A stretch of 64,000 bases of DNA from Xylogone sp. PMI_703 (lineage: Eukaryota > Ascomycota > Leotiomycetes). Both the position numbers and the translations under genes were made by a program. Positions 42,469 to 53,290 of the stretch are shown here, piece after piece (position 1 is the first letter of the stretch; each line of letters begins with the position of its first letter). The stretch is from assembly GCA_021399445.1 (NCBI GenBank), contig JAJTUQ010000002.1, positions 1,488,001 through 1,552,000 on the forward strand, written 5' to 3'. The notes under the pieces were generated by a model, which was not told the DNA's origin, ran no database searches, and saw nothing but the letters and a program-made list of their open reading frames with translations.

Positions 42469-44593
42469 CTATCTCCGGCTCATGTAGGATCGGAAAAAAT
42501 CATCAGCCACATCACTCTCCTGACCACCGAAACCATTTGAGCTCATGCTCTGTCCCAACTTTTGAGCAGCTTCAACTTTCTTCTGTAATGTTGCTGCATT
42601 CTGGTCAATCCACTGCAATTGCGTGAGATGTGAGTTTAGAACGCGCACAATGTGCGTTAACTATATAGACAGTCAGCAAGAATAATATACAATTATTTCG
42701 GCTAGTGACACTTACAGGATCGTCTGATTTGCTGCTCTTGTTCAAAGTCGCAGAAGCATCATTAATGGCTTCAATCATGCTTGTGAGATTCTTGCCCATT
42801 TCATCCAGTCTATCAGTCAGTTTCTCAGCAAGCTTATATGTTCTTTCGCGCTCCTGGTCCGGTCCTTGTAGTGATTCGCCGGGGCCTACTTGGCGATTAA
42901 ACATCTCATCAACATCGGCCTCATATCGATCCAGCCAGGCTGCGAGCTCATCTTGCTGGCTCTCAACGGACGCAAGTTGACGTTCTACTTCTGCACTAGC
43001 CCGCTCTGCCTCAAATGTACTTAGATACAACTTTTGTATCTTCTCTCCATTCTCAACCAGCAGTCTATCCCAGGCTGCAACCTTTGCAGCTTGATCCTGG
43101 AACTCCTTTTGGTATTTAGACAAGTCAGAAGCCCACCTCGTGATAATTTCATCCATTGTCTTGTTTTTGAGTCGAGAGAGCTGAGGGGCTGGGCCTGCTG
43201 TCGAAGCCCCCAGAGGACCAGGGGCGGCGGCTTGTGCGGAACCCGCACCTGCACCAGTAGTTGCAGTGCCAGCAGCAGTAGGGGCAGCAGTTGCAGCAGC
43301 AGCTGGAGCACCTGTAGAGGGTGGTTTGACTCCAGATGCCTCCGCTGGCTTAGTTCCAAATAAACCAGTGGTAGGAGTAGCCGCTGCTGTTGCTGTGGCA
43401 GGAGTAGAAGTTGTAGCTGCAGTAGTGGTAGCTAGGGGTGGCTTGCTAGCACCTCCAAATAAGCCAGGAGTTGGGGTTGCAGTAGATGTTGCAGTACTTG
43501 TACCTCCACCTAGACCACCAAAAAGGCCAGTGGACTGGGTTGGTCCAGAAGCGGGGGTAGCGCTCTTTGCACCACCACCTAGCAGGTTTGAAATAGCAGG
43601 AGAACTAGCTGCTGGAGTGGGAACACCTTGTGTGCCTGATGTACCAGTAGGGGCGCTAGTCGAAGGGAAACTAAACATTTGTTTAGGAGCTTCTGCAGCA
43701 GAGGTACTAGTCGTGGCCGAGGTTGTGTTTGTAGCAGTTGTCTTTGGCGCCCCTCCAAAGAGTCCAGACGTTTGGGGTGTTGAGGCACCGCTAAACAAGC
43801 TACTAGAAGCAGCTGGCTTCTGGCTCGAATCTGCAGGTTTCGCACTTCCAAACAATCCTCCTGACTGGGGAGCAGTTGAGAACAAACCACCTGCAGGCTT
43901 TGGGGCTTGAGATTCTGTGGGGGGAGGACCGGCAGGTGTGGTGGTCCCAAAACTGAAGGTTTTGGAAGGAGCCGGTGTTGTGGAACCAGCTGGTGCTGAG
44001 ATTGAAGATGGAGATGCAGTATTTGACGTGCCACTGAAGAGTCCTGTCCCAGCTGGTTTTGCACCTCCAAACAGCCCTCCAGATGTCGTAGGTGTGCTCG
44101 CTTTATTCTCTGCCGTGGTGGTAGATGTTGCGGTCGTGGCATCAGTTTTTGGTGCAAAGCTGAATCCTGACGATCCTGTTGTAGTTGCGAATGGTGAACC
44201 CGCTGTGCTTCCACCGCCGAACAGCCCTCCTGTAGTTCCTGAAGAAGTAGTTGCAGGCTTTCCTCCAAACAAGCCTCCCGTTGGAGGAGTTCCCGTGCTA
44301 GCAGCACCTCCAAATAGAGGCGCTGATGCACCTGTCCCCGTCTTGTTGGCAAATATCGATGACGGTTGCGCTCCTGAACTTGGGGTAGTACTTCCAAATA
44401 AACCACCAGTAGATGCGCCTGCAGAACCAAATAGGCCGCCGGAAGGAGCTTGGGTCGAAGTTGCTGGCTTTTGACCAAACAAACTGCCAGAGCTCGTGGT
44501 TGGTGTCGAGCTTGAGGCATTCTGCGTATTACCCGTACCAAATGGACTCTGAGTCCCACCTCCGGTGGGAGTACCGAAAGTAAAACCAGCCAT
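42469..44593 (-). CDS. NSP1: Nucleoporin Nsp1 (FG-repeat, channel)
   Basis: Two exons on the minus strand: 44593-42716 and 42660-42469, with a 55-bp phase-0 intron (GTAAGT...ATAG). The product is about 689 residues. Residues 1 to about 450 are an FG-repeat domain with many GLFG, SLFG and FSFG units in Ser/Thr/Ala/Pro spacers, starting MAGFTFGTPTGGG. The C-terminal 200 residues form the coiled-coil Nsp1 domain (LSRLKNKTMDEIITRWASDL, then VAAWDRLLVENGEKIQKLY), ending in a conserved segment encoded by exon 2 (LTHIVRVLNSHLTQLQWIDQ ... YMSRR). Nsp1 anchors the Nsp1-Nup57-Nup49 and Nsp1-Nup82 complexes in the pore channel, where FG repeats bind transport receptors. The ATG at 44593 is chosen over a GTG 90 bases upstream. 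Confidence 0.95.
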
Positions 44594-45042
44594 GATGCTA
44601 GATCGAAGTGTAGAGGTGGAGGATTGTCGATTGCTGATAGCCGTGATGGAGCTCCAGCGATCTTCTGAGTTCTCTGCCCTCACCGGTGAGAAGATCCAGT
44701 GAATGGCTGGATGGATCCAAGGTCAAGGACACTCAGTCTACTCCGCAGAATCGATATGGTCAATTCGATGATGCGGCTCTGATAACGCGTAAAATGTTGA
44801 AAATAAGTTTCTTCTATTCGTAGGTCGCGCGCGACTACAAGGTACACCATATGGTCTAAGAAGGTAAACTTTAAGCGAGGGCGGGAAGCTGCCGCATGGG
44901 GAGGGCCCAGACTCTGGACAGTGAGGGTGCGACACCTAGCCAAGTAGACCAAAATCATGACATTCATAGATTTCAGTTAAAAATCTTTTGTATCATACCA
45001 TTTATCCATTATTGCAAAGAATTTGGACGCATATCACAAAAA
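44594..45042. promoter_or_regulatory. Divergent promoter region, Nsp1 / acidic protein
   Basis: 449 bp between two divergent start codons. No repeats; core elements were not identified. Confidence 0.45.
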
Positions 45043-46612
45043 ATGGCACCGCCGGATGACGACCACCTAAGTCCACCAGCTAGGACAAGCATAGATGATC
45101 CAGGAGCACATAGCCTAGGTTTGCCCCTATGCCCAAGGAAAGCACCATATGTTTGTTCTAATTGGGTTTCTGCAGAATCGTCCGATGAAGAAGAGCATTT
45201 TTCTGATGCTCAATCCGGTTTAGAAAACCCTAGTCCTAAAACCCCAGCGATAATAACTACAGATGAGAAGCCTGCTTCCGATATTGCGCCCGAGACAGAG
45301 GAGATCAAGGTTGAAGATAGGAGTACAGTCGCTCCAGAGGAGGTAGAAGAGAGTCATAGTACTGCTGCCAAAAATCAGTTACCAGAAAGCGCTTCAGCAG
45401 ATCTACCAACCCCTGAAAAGCAGCTGGAGGAGCAGAATACTCCTAGCCAGACAGAAACACCAGGTGCTCCGACTTCTGAGTCAAACGACATTACAACAGA
45501 ATCAGACATTGCCAGAAATGGAGATGATAATTTAGGTAAGGCCTGTTATTCTCCTTGTGCCTCGGCGAGCGATTGACCAGTCAGGGTCGCCAACCAACCC
45601 TGGTGAGGGGTCTAATATAAGTCACGCAAGACGGAAATCATCTGGAGCGCGACAACAGCCCGCTTCTGAGCTTGCGCCGTACGATGAAGCAGAAGATGGT
45701 GCTGAAAACGAGGGATTTGGTGATGACTTCGATGACTTTGAGGAAGGGGATGAGGATGCTGAGTTTGGTGACTTTGACGATGGCTTCCAGGAGCCAGAAC
45801 CAGCACCACAGCAATCACAGTCCGTGCCAGGAGCGCTCAGCCTTGTAAGTATCGAACATTTTTGGCAAAAGTCATATATACCGTATCTAAGAATGGCTAC
45901 TAATCGACATAAGCCTGTCCTGAACTTCGACGAACTTGATTCGTTGAGCGATATACAAGCCGCAACGGAACCTTATCTGGATGCCTTGTTCCCCCCTGAT
46001 ACCATCGACACATCCGTACTTCCACCATTATCCAAAGAAAGTCCAGTGTTTTTCACCGATCGAAGTGCTTCTCTTTGGTCACAACTCGTCGCTCCACCGC
46101 CCCTCCAACCACCAAACTGGATTCGTTCTCGTATCCGAAGACTCTTTCTAGTATCCCTAGGTGTCCCCGTTGACCTGGATGAAATCCTCCCAGCGTCAAA
46201 GCAGAAGAAGCTCATCCTCCCTTCCATTGATCTCAATCCACAATCTGGCTCTCCCCACGATTCCACGGATCCCCAGTCTATAGCCCGGTTGAAGCAGTCC
46301 GAGGCAAACAATTCAACCACTTCAGTTGACTCACAAGGCAAGCCTTCGAAGCGGAGGAAGGGTCCTCCACCTGAACCGCAACTGGACCTTGTGTCCGCAA
46401 GACAGTTATGTCTGATTACCGATGAGGCCCTGAACGGACTCACGGGAGGAGAGTTAAAGGAGCACGTGAAAAAGCTAGAAGAGATGGAAGTAACTGCGAA
46501 GGAGGTACTTGACTACTGGACGAAGAGGACAGACGAGAAGTTAGGAGAGAGGGAAGCCTTTGAAGGGGTTGTTGAAAACCTAGTCAAGCATGCTAGGAAG
46601 GTACGAAAGTAA
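45043..46612 (+). CDS. Acidic FGDF-motif protein, Laa2/aftiphilin-like (tentative)
   Basis: Exons 45043-45535 and 45585-46612, with a 49-bp intron (GTAAGG...GTCAG) needed to keep the frame. A second intron at 45845-45913 (69 bp, GTAAGT...ATAAG, with CTAAT branch point) is likely. It is a multiple of three with no stop, so the product is about 483 residues if spliced and 506 if not. The N-terminal third is disordered and rich in Glu, Ser and Pro. A central cluster (about 205-235) has repeated acidic aromatic motifs (FGDDFDDFEEG, EFGDFDDGF) like those by which aftiphilin and yeast Laa2 bind clathrin adaptors. The C-terminal part has a segment rich in basic residues ([20 protein letters not shown]) and a helical end. 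A role in AP-1 vesicle traffic is inferred from these motifs only. Confidence 0.7.
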
Positions 46613-47472
46613 TATACTTAAAGAATCAACTCGTTGATTGAAATATACCCATTTGCTCCCTCCATCATTTCAGTTTGCACCGTTGTGTATTGCCCCGGAG
46701 CTTTCCCTTTGAGTTTATTGCTCCAATTTAATTATAACTATAGCTTTATGGGGTGCCTTCTTGACCCAACCATTCCTTTCGTGAGGAAATTATTATTACT
46801 CTAGCTCATCACCTGACCTCTTCCATTTCAATCATCTCAAGGCCGGATGAGAGATCACATTTACCCATGACTTTTGTATATGCAAAATTGCCAATTAGGT
46901 TTCATTGGTGGCTCTCAAGAGAAGAGAAGAATATGAGAATATAACCACTATCTGTGGGTTACTTATCCCTCCTTGATATACAGAGTCGCTCTAATAAAGT
47001 GCAAAACGCCGTTCATCCCGTACAGTACCATATACACATCACCCCTGTTTATTCACAAGAATCCTCAGAGCAACATCAAAGGACATCACAATTACTCCAT
47101 ATAAGTCAATTCGAGGTACGAACAGGATCAGAGGACAACAAAAGTCGAGGGTATCGAAATCTCTAGTTAAATCTTAAACGCCATCGCTTCGTGAATAATC
47201 TTATCTCCTGCCTAATAGAAAGAGCCATAACAATGGCGGGAAAAGAAAGGATGCAGAAGTCAGATCTAAAAGAAAACGCGAGGGTAATTGAAAGAAATGC
47301 ACCCCTGAATAGAGAGCTCCTTCAGCCTGGTACAGATCACGACTAAAACCATTCTCCAGTCACAGCCCTTGAGCTATGGTATCCTTCCAATACCATCGAA
47401 GAGAGCAATAATAGCCCAAGTCCACCAAGTCATCAGATACCCATACCCACCCATCTGCATAAAACAACCCCT
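46613..47472. other. Convergent intergenic region, no gene seen
   Basis: 860 bp between convergent stop codons. AT-rich; one short frame (46954-47166) shows no features. Confidence 0.4.
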
Positions 47473-48372
47473 TCACTCCCGAGCACCAAGCTGGACCCGA
47501 CCACCTCCACCCTCCAAAGGAGAACCCCTCCCATCCAAATCACCACCTCCATATCCGCCATCTCGACCACCACCACATCTTCCCTTCCGCACCTCAAGCT
47601 TCTTAAACTCCTCCTCCATGCTCCAATTACGATCCAAGACCCCAACTTTGCGCCGAACACGAATATACGGCAAATCATCAGAAGACCGACTACTAGAGCT
47701 AGTAGGACTTCCTGAATTCAGAGTTTCATATCTGTTGACTGGACGAGCTGGTTGGTACCGCTGCTGCTGCTTAACACCAAGGAAAAGAGATCGATGAAAT
47801 TCCCCAGCCTGAGCTCGAGCTGCGCCCTGGAGAGCTGGTCGGCGAGTATACCGAGTTCTCTCCATCCTGTCATTGTTGTATCTGTTGCCAACTGGGCGAT
47901 ACGGCATGAGGCCCCAAGGTCTCTGGTTTCGTGCCTCACGGCAGATCTGTATGCGTTCGTCGATGAGCTGGAGCTGGCTCGCGAATGGTGTATCGTCTAC
48001 TGGTGGAGGAGTCCAGTTCTGGATGCTTGGATTCTTCTTCTCTGGAGGTTGGACATTGTCGTCCAGAGATGAGGTTTTGTGATCTGGAATGCTGCTAACA
48101 TGATGAGGCACAGTGTTATTACCATCTCCAAGGTGGCTGTCAGAAGTCTGGGTGCCAGATGGAGGTTGATGGTCTGCGGCAGAGCTTATGTTTTGGCCCA
48201 TGGTGCCAACTGACACAAGCTGTTGTTCTTGTATGCTTCTAAGAGTGTGACTTCCAGACCTTAGACAGGAGTCAAAGTACTGCTCATAGACATGTTCTTG
48301 GTTATTGCTAGCCCATGGAATATTATAACTGTAGTACTCGTATTGACACCTATTTGAGAAGGAGTTAGCCAT
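47473..48372 (-). CDS. Hypothetical protein, disordered, Arg/Pro/Gly-rich
   Basis: Single-exon frame for 299 residues; family not recognised. The N-terminal half is polar and rich in Ser, His, Asn and Gln. A short central segment (QLQLIDERIQICREARNQRP, about residues 133-152) looks helical and may be the conserved part. The C-terminal half is rich in Arg, Tyr and Pro (MPYRPVGNRYNNDRMERTRY) and ends in a Gly/Arg/Asp-rich tail. No signal peptide, membrane helix or catalytic motif is visible. The length, single strong ATG and amino-acid bias support a real gene; antisense frames are shorter. It lies between the acidic protein and the RRM protein gene. Confidence 0.6.
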   Translation of the reverse strand: MANSFSNRCQYEYYSYNIPWASNNQEHVYEQYFDSCLRSGSHTLRSIQEQQLVSVGTMGQNISSAADHQPPSGTQTSDSHLGDGNNTVPHHVSSIPDHKTSSLDDNVQPPEKKNPSIQNWTPPPVDDTPFASQLQLIDERIQICREARNQRPWGLMPYRPVGNRYNNDRMERTRYTRRPALQGAARAQAGEFHRSLFLGVKQQQRYQPARPVNRYETLNSGSPTSSSSRSSDDLPYIRVRRKVGVLDRNWSMEEEFKKLEVRKGRCGGGRDGGYGGGDLDGRGSPLEGGGGRVQLGARE

Positions 48373-49205
48373 TCTCGAAGGAGCTATAGGGTGTTAGAAA
48401 TTGAAGGAGTGATAGTCGCCACTGCCTCCAGTAGAAGTATCGCTGAGAATAAAATAAGATATAAAAGGAACGCTAGTCAAGTTCATGACTAGAGGTAAGA
48501 CAAAAGGAATGCTAAACCTTGGTATCGGGAGCGAGGTTTCAGGAATTCAGAAGTCTCGAACAACTTTAAAAAGGGAACAGAGAGTTATTGGGTAAGCGGG
48601 CAGATGCTGGATAGGATGAACCGGGAAGAGTTAATTTTGTACTTGGTGTCACCAAAATTGAATGTAAATATAGAAAAGAACACTTAAAAAGTTAATAGAG
48701 TAACATTTGTGCAACCAAGCTCGCACAGGCGCAAGCTGCCTATGAGTCAAAAGAGAGTCTAAACTTTTGAGCTTTTGGGAAACAATTTGAATTGAAAAGA
48801 GACAAAAGAAAAGGAAAGCCGCCTCGAGCGCGTAGGAAACAAAGCCAGGCAAACGCCCCCCGCCGACAGATGAAAAGCTGCTAGCTAAAGGATAGGAATT
48901 CGAGCTATGTATTCAAGCTTGGGAGAGTACAGAATAAGGAAAGCAGGGGCAGTGCAGAATATCAGATCCAGTCGTGGTCGCATGAAAAGCATAGGCCGTC
49001 TAATGCACTTTTGTACATGGGCATCGTGGAAACCGCAAAATCCCACCATCCGATACTTTTGAAGTAACGCTAAGAGGAGAAACAGTTATCCAGAGCATTG
49101 GACGTAGAGAAGTAAAACCCGATAAAAAAGGGGCAAGCCGATTGCATAAGGACGCCATATCGCTATACTAAACTCCATTTGCGAAACACGGAAGAAGATG
49201 CATGC
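48373..49205. other. Intergenic region, no gene seen
   Basis: 833 bp between the start of the hypothetical gene (-) and the end of the RRM gene (-). It contains the former's promoter and the latter's 3' end. No repeats recognised. Confidence 0.4.
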
Positions 49206-50838
49206 TTACTTCAACTCAACGAGTTAGTAAACACCGGATCTGGAATCCAAAGGTTGTCCACTTACCTGGAGAGGTGCAAAATTACCATAGGGATGCTGAG
49301 GAGGCATTCCCATAGGTTGGTACTGCGGTGGGGGTGGTGCAGGCCTATATGGTGTACCAGCTGGACCGGAGTTATTCTGCGAACGACCCCAAGAAAGACG
49401 AACTCTCGAGTTGCCAATGGGGTAACCTTGCATCTGATTGATGGCCATTTCTGCTGCGTGTCGTTGGACAAATTGGACGAAACCACAGCCCTTTCCAGGA
49501 GGAATCTTAACATAGGTGATCTCGCCGAAACCCTGGAAAAAGGATCGAAGCTCATCCTCGGTGACATAACCCGAGAGACCTCCAACGAACACTGTGGTGT
49601 TGTTTGGATCGGTGAACTGGTTCATTGGCTGAGGAGCCCCATAGTAACCCAAGGGTGGAGCGCCCATGGGATACATGCCACCCATACCAGCAGCGCCCAT
49701 AGCACCGGGCATGCCAGGCATGCCAGCTGGAGCACCACCACCCGACTTGTTCTTAGGTGTGGCGGTAGAGATACGCATGGGTCGGTTGCCGCAATAGACT
49801 CCCTGCATCTCCGTGAGAGCACGTTGCTGATCACCTTCCTCAGCAAAGCGGACGAATCCATAACCTCGAGACAAGCCGGAGATAGGATCGGTCATGATCT
49901 TTGCCGACTTGCAGGATGGGAATCGGGCTTGGAAAAGGGAAACAAGAACATATTCATTAACTTCAGGACCAAGGTCTCCAACGAAGATGGAATATTCGGG
50001 GCCTCGCTCATCACTGTAGATCGGTCAGCAACGTATATATTGTATATCCGAGGCAGGATGGTTCTTACCGTCTATCTGCAAGACCGCCGCCTGAAGCCCA
50101 GTTGAGCTTGAAAGGACGGGACGTATTAGGGATCATAGATCCATTAAGAGACAACGCCTTTGCAGCAGCCGCTGGGGACTGGAAATCAATAAAACAATAA
50201 CCGGCATTACTACGTCTATCAATCAGTCAAGCTCAATACCGTTTGATGCGCCCAACATACCCAGAAAATTTGTCACGAATCATTTTAACATTTACAGTTT
50301 CGCCCATACCAAACCAAACACTGCGAATAAAATTTTCATCAATCCACGGTTCCAGTTCTCCCATCCTATATGGAGCAGGTTAGCATCGCTAACAGACAAT
50401 GTGGAGCTGCAGAGAGAATATGGTTTCCAATGAGATGGCAGCAAAGGAGGCCACCGTCTCTTTGTTATGCGTTCTATGTAGAGTACATTGACAAACATGG
50501 ACCATGCATATGCCGCTATCCATGGTCTCAAGACGTGTCGATATGCAACTCCACAAGCGAGACATGACAAGATTGGAGAGGTACGGGAAAGGAGTTTCAA
50601 CATACCAAAGTGTGGTTTTAGCCTCGTTAGGGACAGGACCAGGAGCACCTTCAACGGCACCCTGCCCAGCAAACGGAGTTGGAGAATTGTTGTCACCGAC
50701 CTGTTGCTGAAGAGCTTGCTGTTGCTGCTGGGCTGGCGGGATGCCCTGGGGCGGTCCCTGGGGGAGGCCGCTGCCGTTGCCGTTGTTCTCAACAGCGAAC
50801 TGGCCTTGCTGAGATGGATCAAAACCTTGGAAAGACAT
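49206..50838 (-). CDS. Three-RRM RNA-binding protein, Nam8/Csx1/TIA-1-like
   Basis: Five exons on the minus strand: 50838-50606, 50365-50261, 50215-50069, 50013-49266 and 49214-49206. Introns are 240, 45, 54 and 51 bp with GT-AG ends. The product is about 413 residues. The N-terminus is Gln/Pro-rich. Three RRMs follow: about 76-160 (LWMGELEPWI and AGYCFIDF), about 168-250 (YSIFVGDL and RGYGFVRF at 211-218) and about 300-372 (TVFVGGLSG and KGCGFVQF). This layout matches yeast Nam8/Ngr1 and fission yeast Csx1, which act in U1 snRNP-dependent splicing or mRNA stability. The last exon is inferred as nine bases (TTG AAG TAA) after a TTTACTAAC branch site; reading through instead would add 16 residues ending RSGVY. 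The gene has over 1 kb of probable leader upstream. Confidence 0.9.
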
Positions 50839-53044
50839 TTTGTCGATGTAATGGATGAACTTTAGAAGAAGACGGTAATTTGAAGAGAATCACCCTGATG
50901 ATTCTGGAAATAGTAAGAGTAGAAGTATTTGAAATATGTGCTGTGGAAGTTTAACTAGTCGAGGTGTAGAGAAGTTTCAAGTTCCAAATATCAACGAGGA
51001 ATCCGAAGAGGTATAAGTGCTGATGATTCACTTTTTGTTAGCAAATGTGATTCTGTATCGACCGTTGCCGAGACTTTAAGTTGAGATGTGATCAAGACCA
51101 GAAGGAAAACCAGTATTAACGAGCGGTTATGATTCACAAAGAAACTGACGTTGGAGTAAGATAGTATAATGATGATGAGATATTTCTGGAAAGATCTACT
51201 AAGACTCCCCGACTAGTTGAGCGCGCTAAAGTCGCACACTAGACTTGCACGCTAATAGGGTGGCAACTTGAAAGATCTTTGTGTAACCCTGGGAGATGGA
51301 TGTATTCGGAGTTGTAGTGATAGCCGACAGAACGTCGAGGATGCATATCCATGATATAGAGGATAAAGCACTTGCTTGAATTGCATGTTCTCAAAATGCA
51401 GCCTACGATTACTCTCTTGAACCTCTATTTGCACTGAGGGTAGATGGTATCGCTCTACATGAGGCATCCTCCAGAGGATGGCAGCAAGACTTCCTCATGT
51501 CTCGTTTAACACAGTATCTTTAGGTATGCTTCTTAAGCACGTCTTACAAGCATGCCAGAGGAAGATAATCCTGATATGAGAGCTATGCGATTTGACTGAA
51601 CATTTATCATAAAGGCAAGGCACTAGAAATAGGAGGTCTCCGGATAGTGGCAGAGCCTGACGAGTCATACTCGCTATAACTGCACGCAGAGGCCAGAGAA
51701 CTTCCGGCTGCCGCGGCGGCTAGTAGCAGATCACCAGTAGTGCCGCTGAACAGTTCCTATCCGGAAATTTAATAACAATTGCAAAATCAGACAGATCACT
51801 GGATTGTCATCGCATTAGAGTATATGTTGGATGAGTATGGCCATCCGAGATACAGTCACCAACAATCTCTTGTGTAGCTTTCCCATCATCTCGGGGATCT
51901 GGAATCGCGCATCATCAAAAAAAGATAACCCCGCACTAAAAAGCCGCAGTGCGCTGCCCACCAAAATCCAAAGCCGCGCGAGATCAATCCCCACGCCATA
52001 CTCGATGCGCCAAAAATGCTCATTGTGATCTAAGAAATTGAATATGCGTACCTGATAAAGATTCAAACAACCAACTTAATATGGGTATTTGCCAAATAGA
52101 CCTTTCCGAAACAAATTATACTCGTTGGGAGGGTTTGACTCTCGTAATTGCAATTGAAGCGTAGAGCCGTGGTAGAGGAACTCAATAGTCGATTCGAAAT
52201 TTATGACAACGCAGGCGCCGACAGAAAATCCAGAGTGCTCGAGAAGTAGTTTCGTGGAAGATGGTGCTAAGTACTCGCAGGAAAGGGATCGTTGAGAGAA
52301 GGATGGACTCCAAATCTGCGCGTAGAAAGCATTTGATTAGTCAATTGGTCGGCGCAGGAAGGTGGCAACGGTAGTTAAGGAAAGATTCGAGAGTGACAAA
52401 GGGCTGCTGGGCTCTGTGGTGCTTTTTGCGCCGAGTTGCGCCCCGCCCACTGGGATGGGGAGCAAAACTTGCGATTGCAGCGATGAGAGGCCAGAGGCGA
52501 ACGCAGATGTCGATCAAGCAGGTCGAGGCAATTGAAAGCATTCAATACTATCCAGCGAGACGCACTCGGAACGATTTGTCTAAATTATTGCGACAGCAGC
52601 GATGCACCCCCTCCACCCAGCTCGGGGAGTTTTAGAAGCTTTTCTCTCTCGCAATTCCATCAGCGCACAGCGGGCGAGGGGCAGCTGTGGGAGCTGATGG
52701 AAGTGCATCCGAGAAAATCGACGATGGAGGGGTTGCTGCCTCGAAGGTTTAGAGCCGCCATCGCGAGTGGCCCAGTTAGGCGCAGCAGGACCGCGACAGG
52801 ATTGGGGGGGGTTGTTTTTAGAAAAAGGTGATCTGCTGGTTGGAGCGGCGGGCAACCTCTTTAGAAAAAAATATGACTTACATAGCAGACCCGGGTCGCA
52901 GGTGGATTCAGGTAAAACTAGGATGCTTGAAGACGATGATGGGCAAAGCAGGAAAGCAAGAGCACACCCGCGATACAAAAGGACACGACGGACGGGCGCT
53001 GTCGACTGAGGAAACAATTCGACGACAAGAGAACAAGCCGAGGG

Positions 53045-53290
53045 GAAGGAATCGATTAGATAGATGATGTAGGAAGGAAAGGGTGGGAGGAGCAAGAGAG
53101 GAGGGAGAGGAAGAGGAAGAAACGAAAGGCAGCACGGGAAAGCGGGGACGTGATCTTAAGGCAAGCTCCGGCGGGCGGTACTCGTGTAGGTAGGGCGTGG
53201 GCCTCTGGGACCTGTAGTGCGGTTCGAGCGAACTTGGGTGAGTGAGTGAGTGTGAGATGGGTTGAGAGAGGGAGAGAGAGTGTGTGTGTG
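53045..53290 (-). promoter_or_regulatory. CT-rich tract on the minus strand, possible RRM gene promoter
   Basis: Read on the minus strand this is pyrimidine-rich (CACACACACTCTCTCTCCCT, later TTTCTTCCTCTTCCTCTCCC). It closely resembles the tract at 20880-21060 ahead of the kelch gene. It lies 2.2 kb upstream of the RRM protein start codon. Confidence 0.35.

Noticed and set aside
43266..44559. Long antisense and alternate-frame open frames across the nucleoporin gene
   Set aside because: They are by-products of the repetitive Gly/Ala/Thr-rich FG-repeat coding sequence. Their composition is low-complexity and they have no domains.
49179..50105. 308-codon plus-strand open frame across the RRM gene
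   Set aside because: It is antisense to a well-supported spliced gene and shows no family resemblance.
51815..52066. 83-codon minus-strand frame with hydrophobic segments
   Set aside because: It looked briefly like a protein fragment (FLDHNEHFWR...), but it has no recognisable family, no flanking exons and no start context worth defending.
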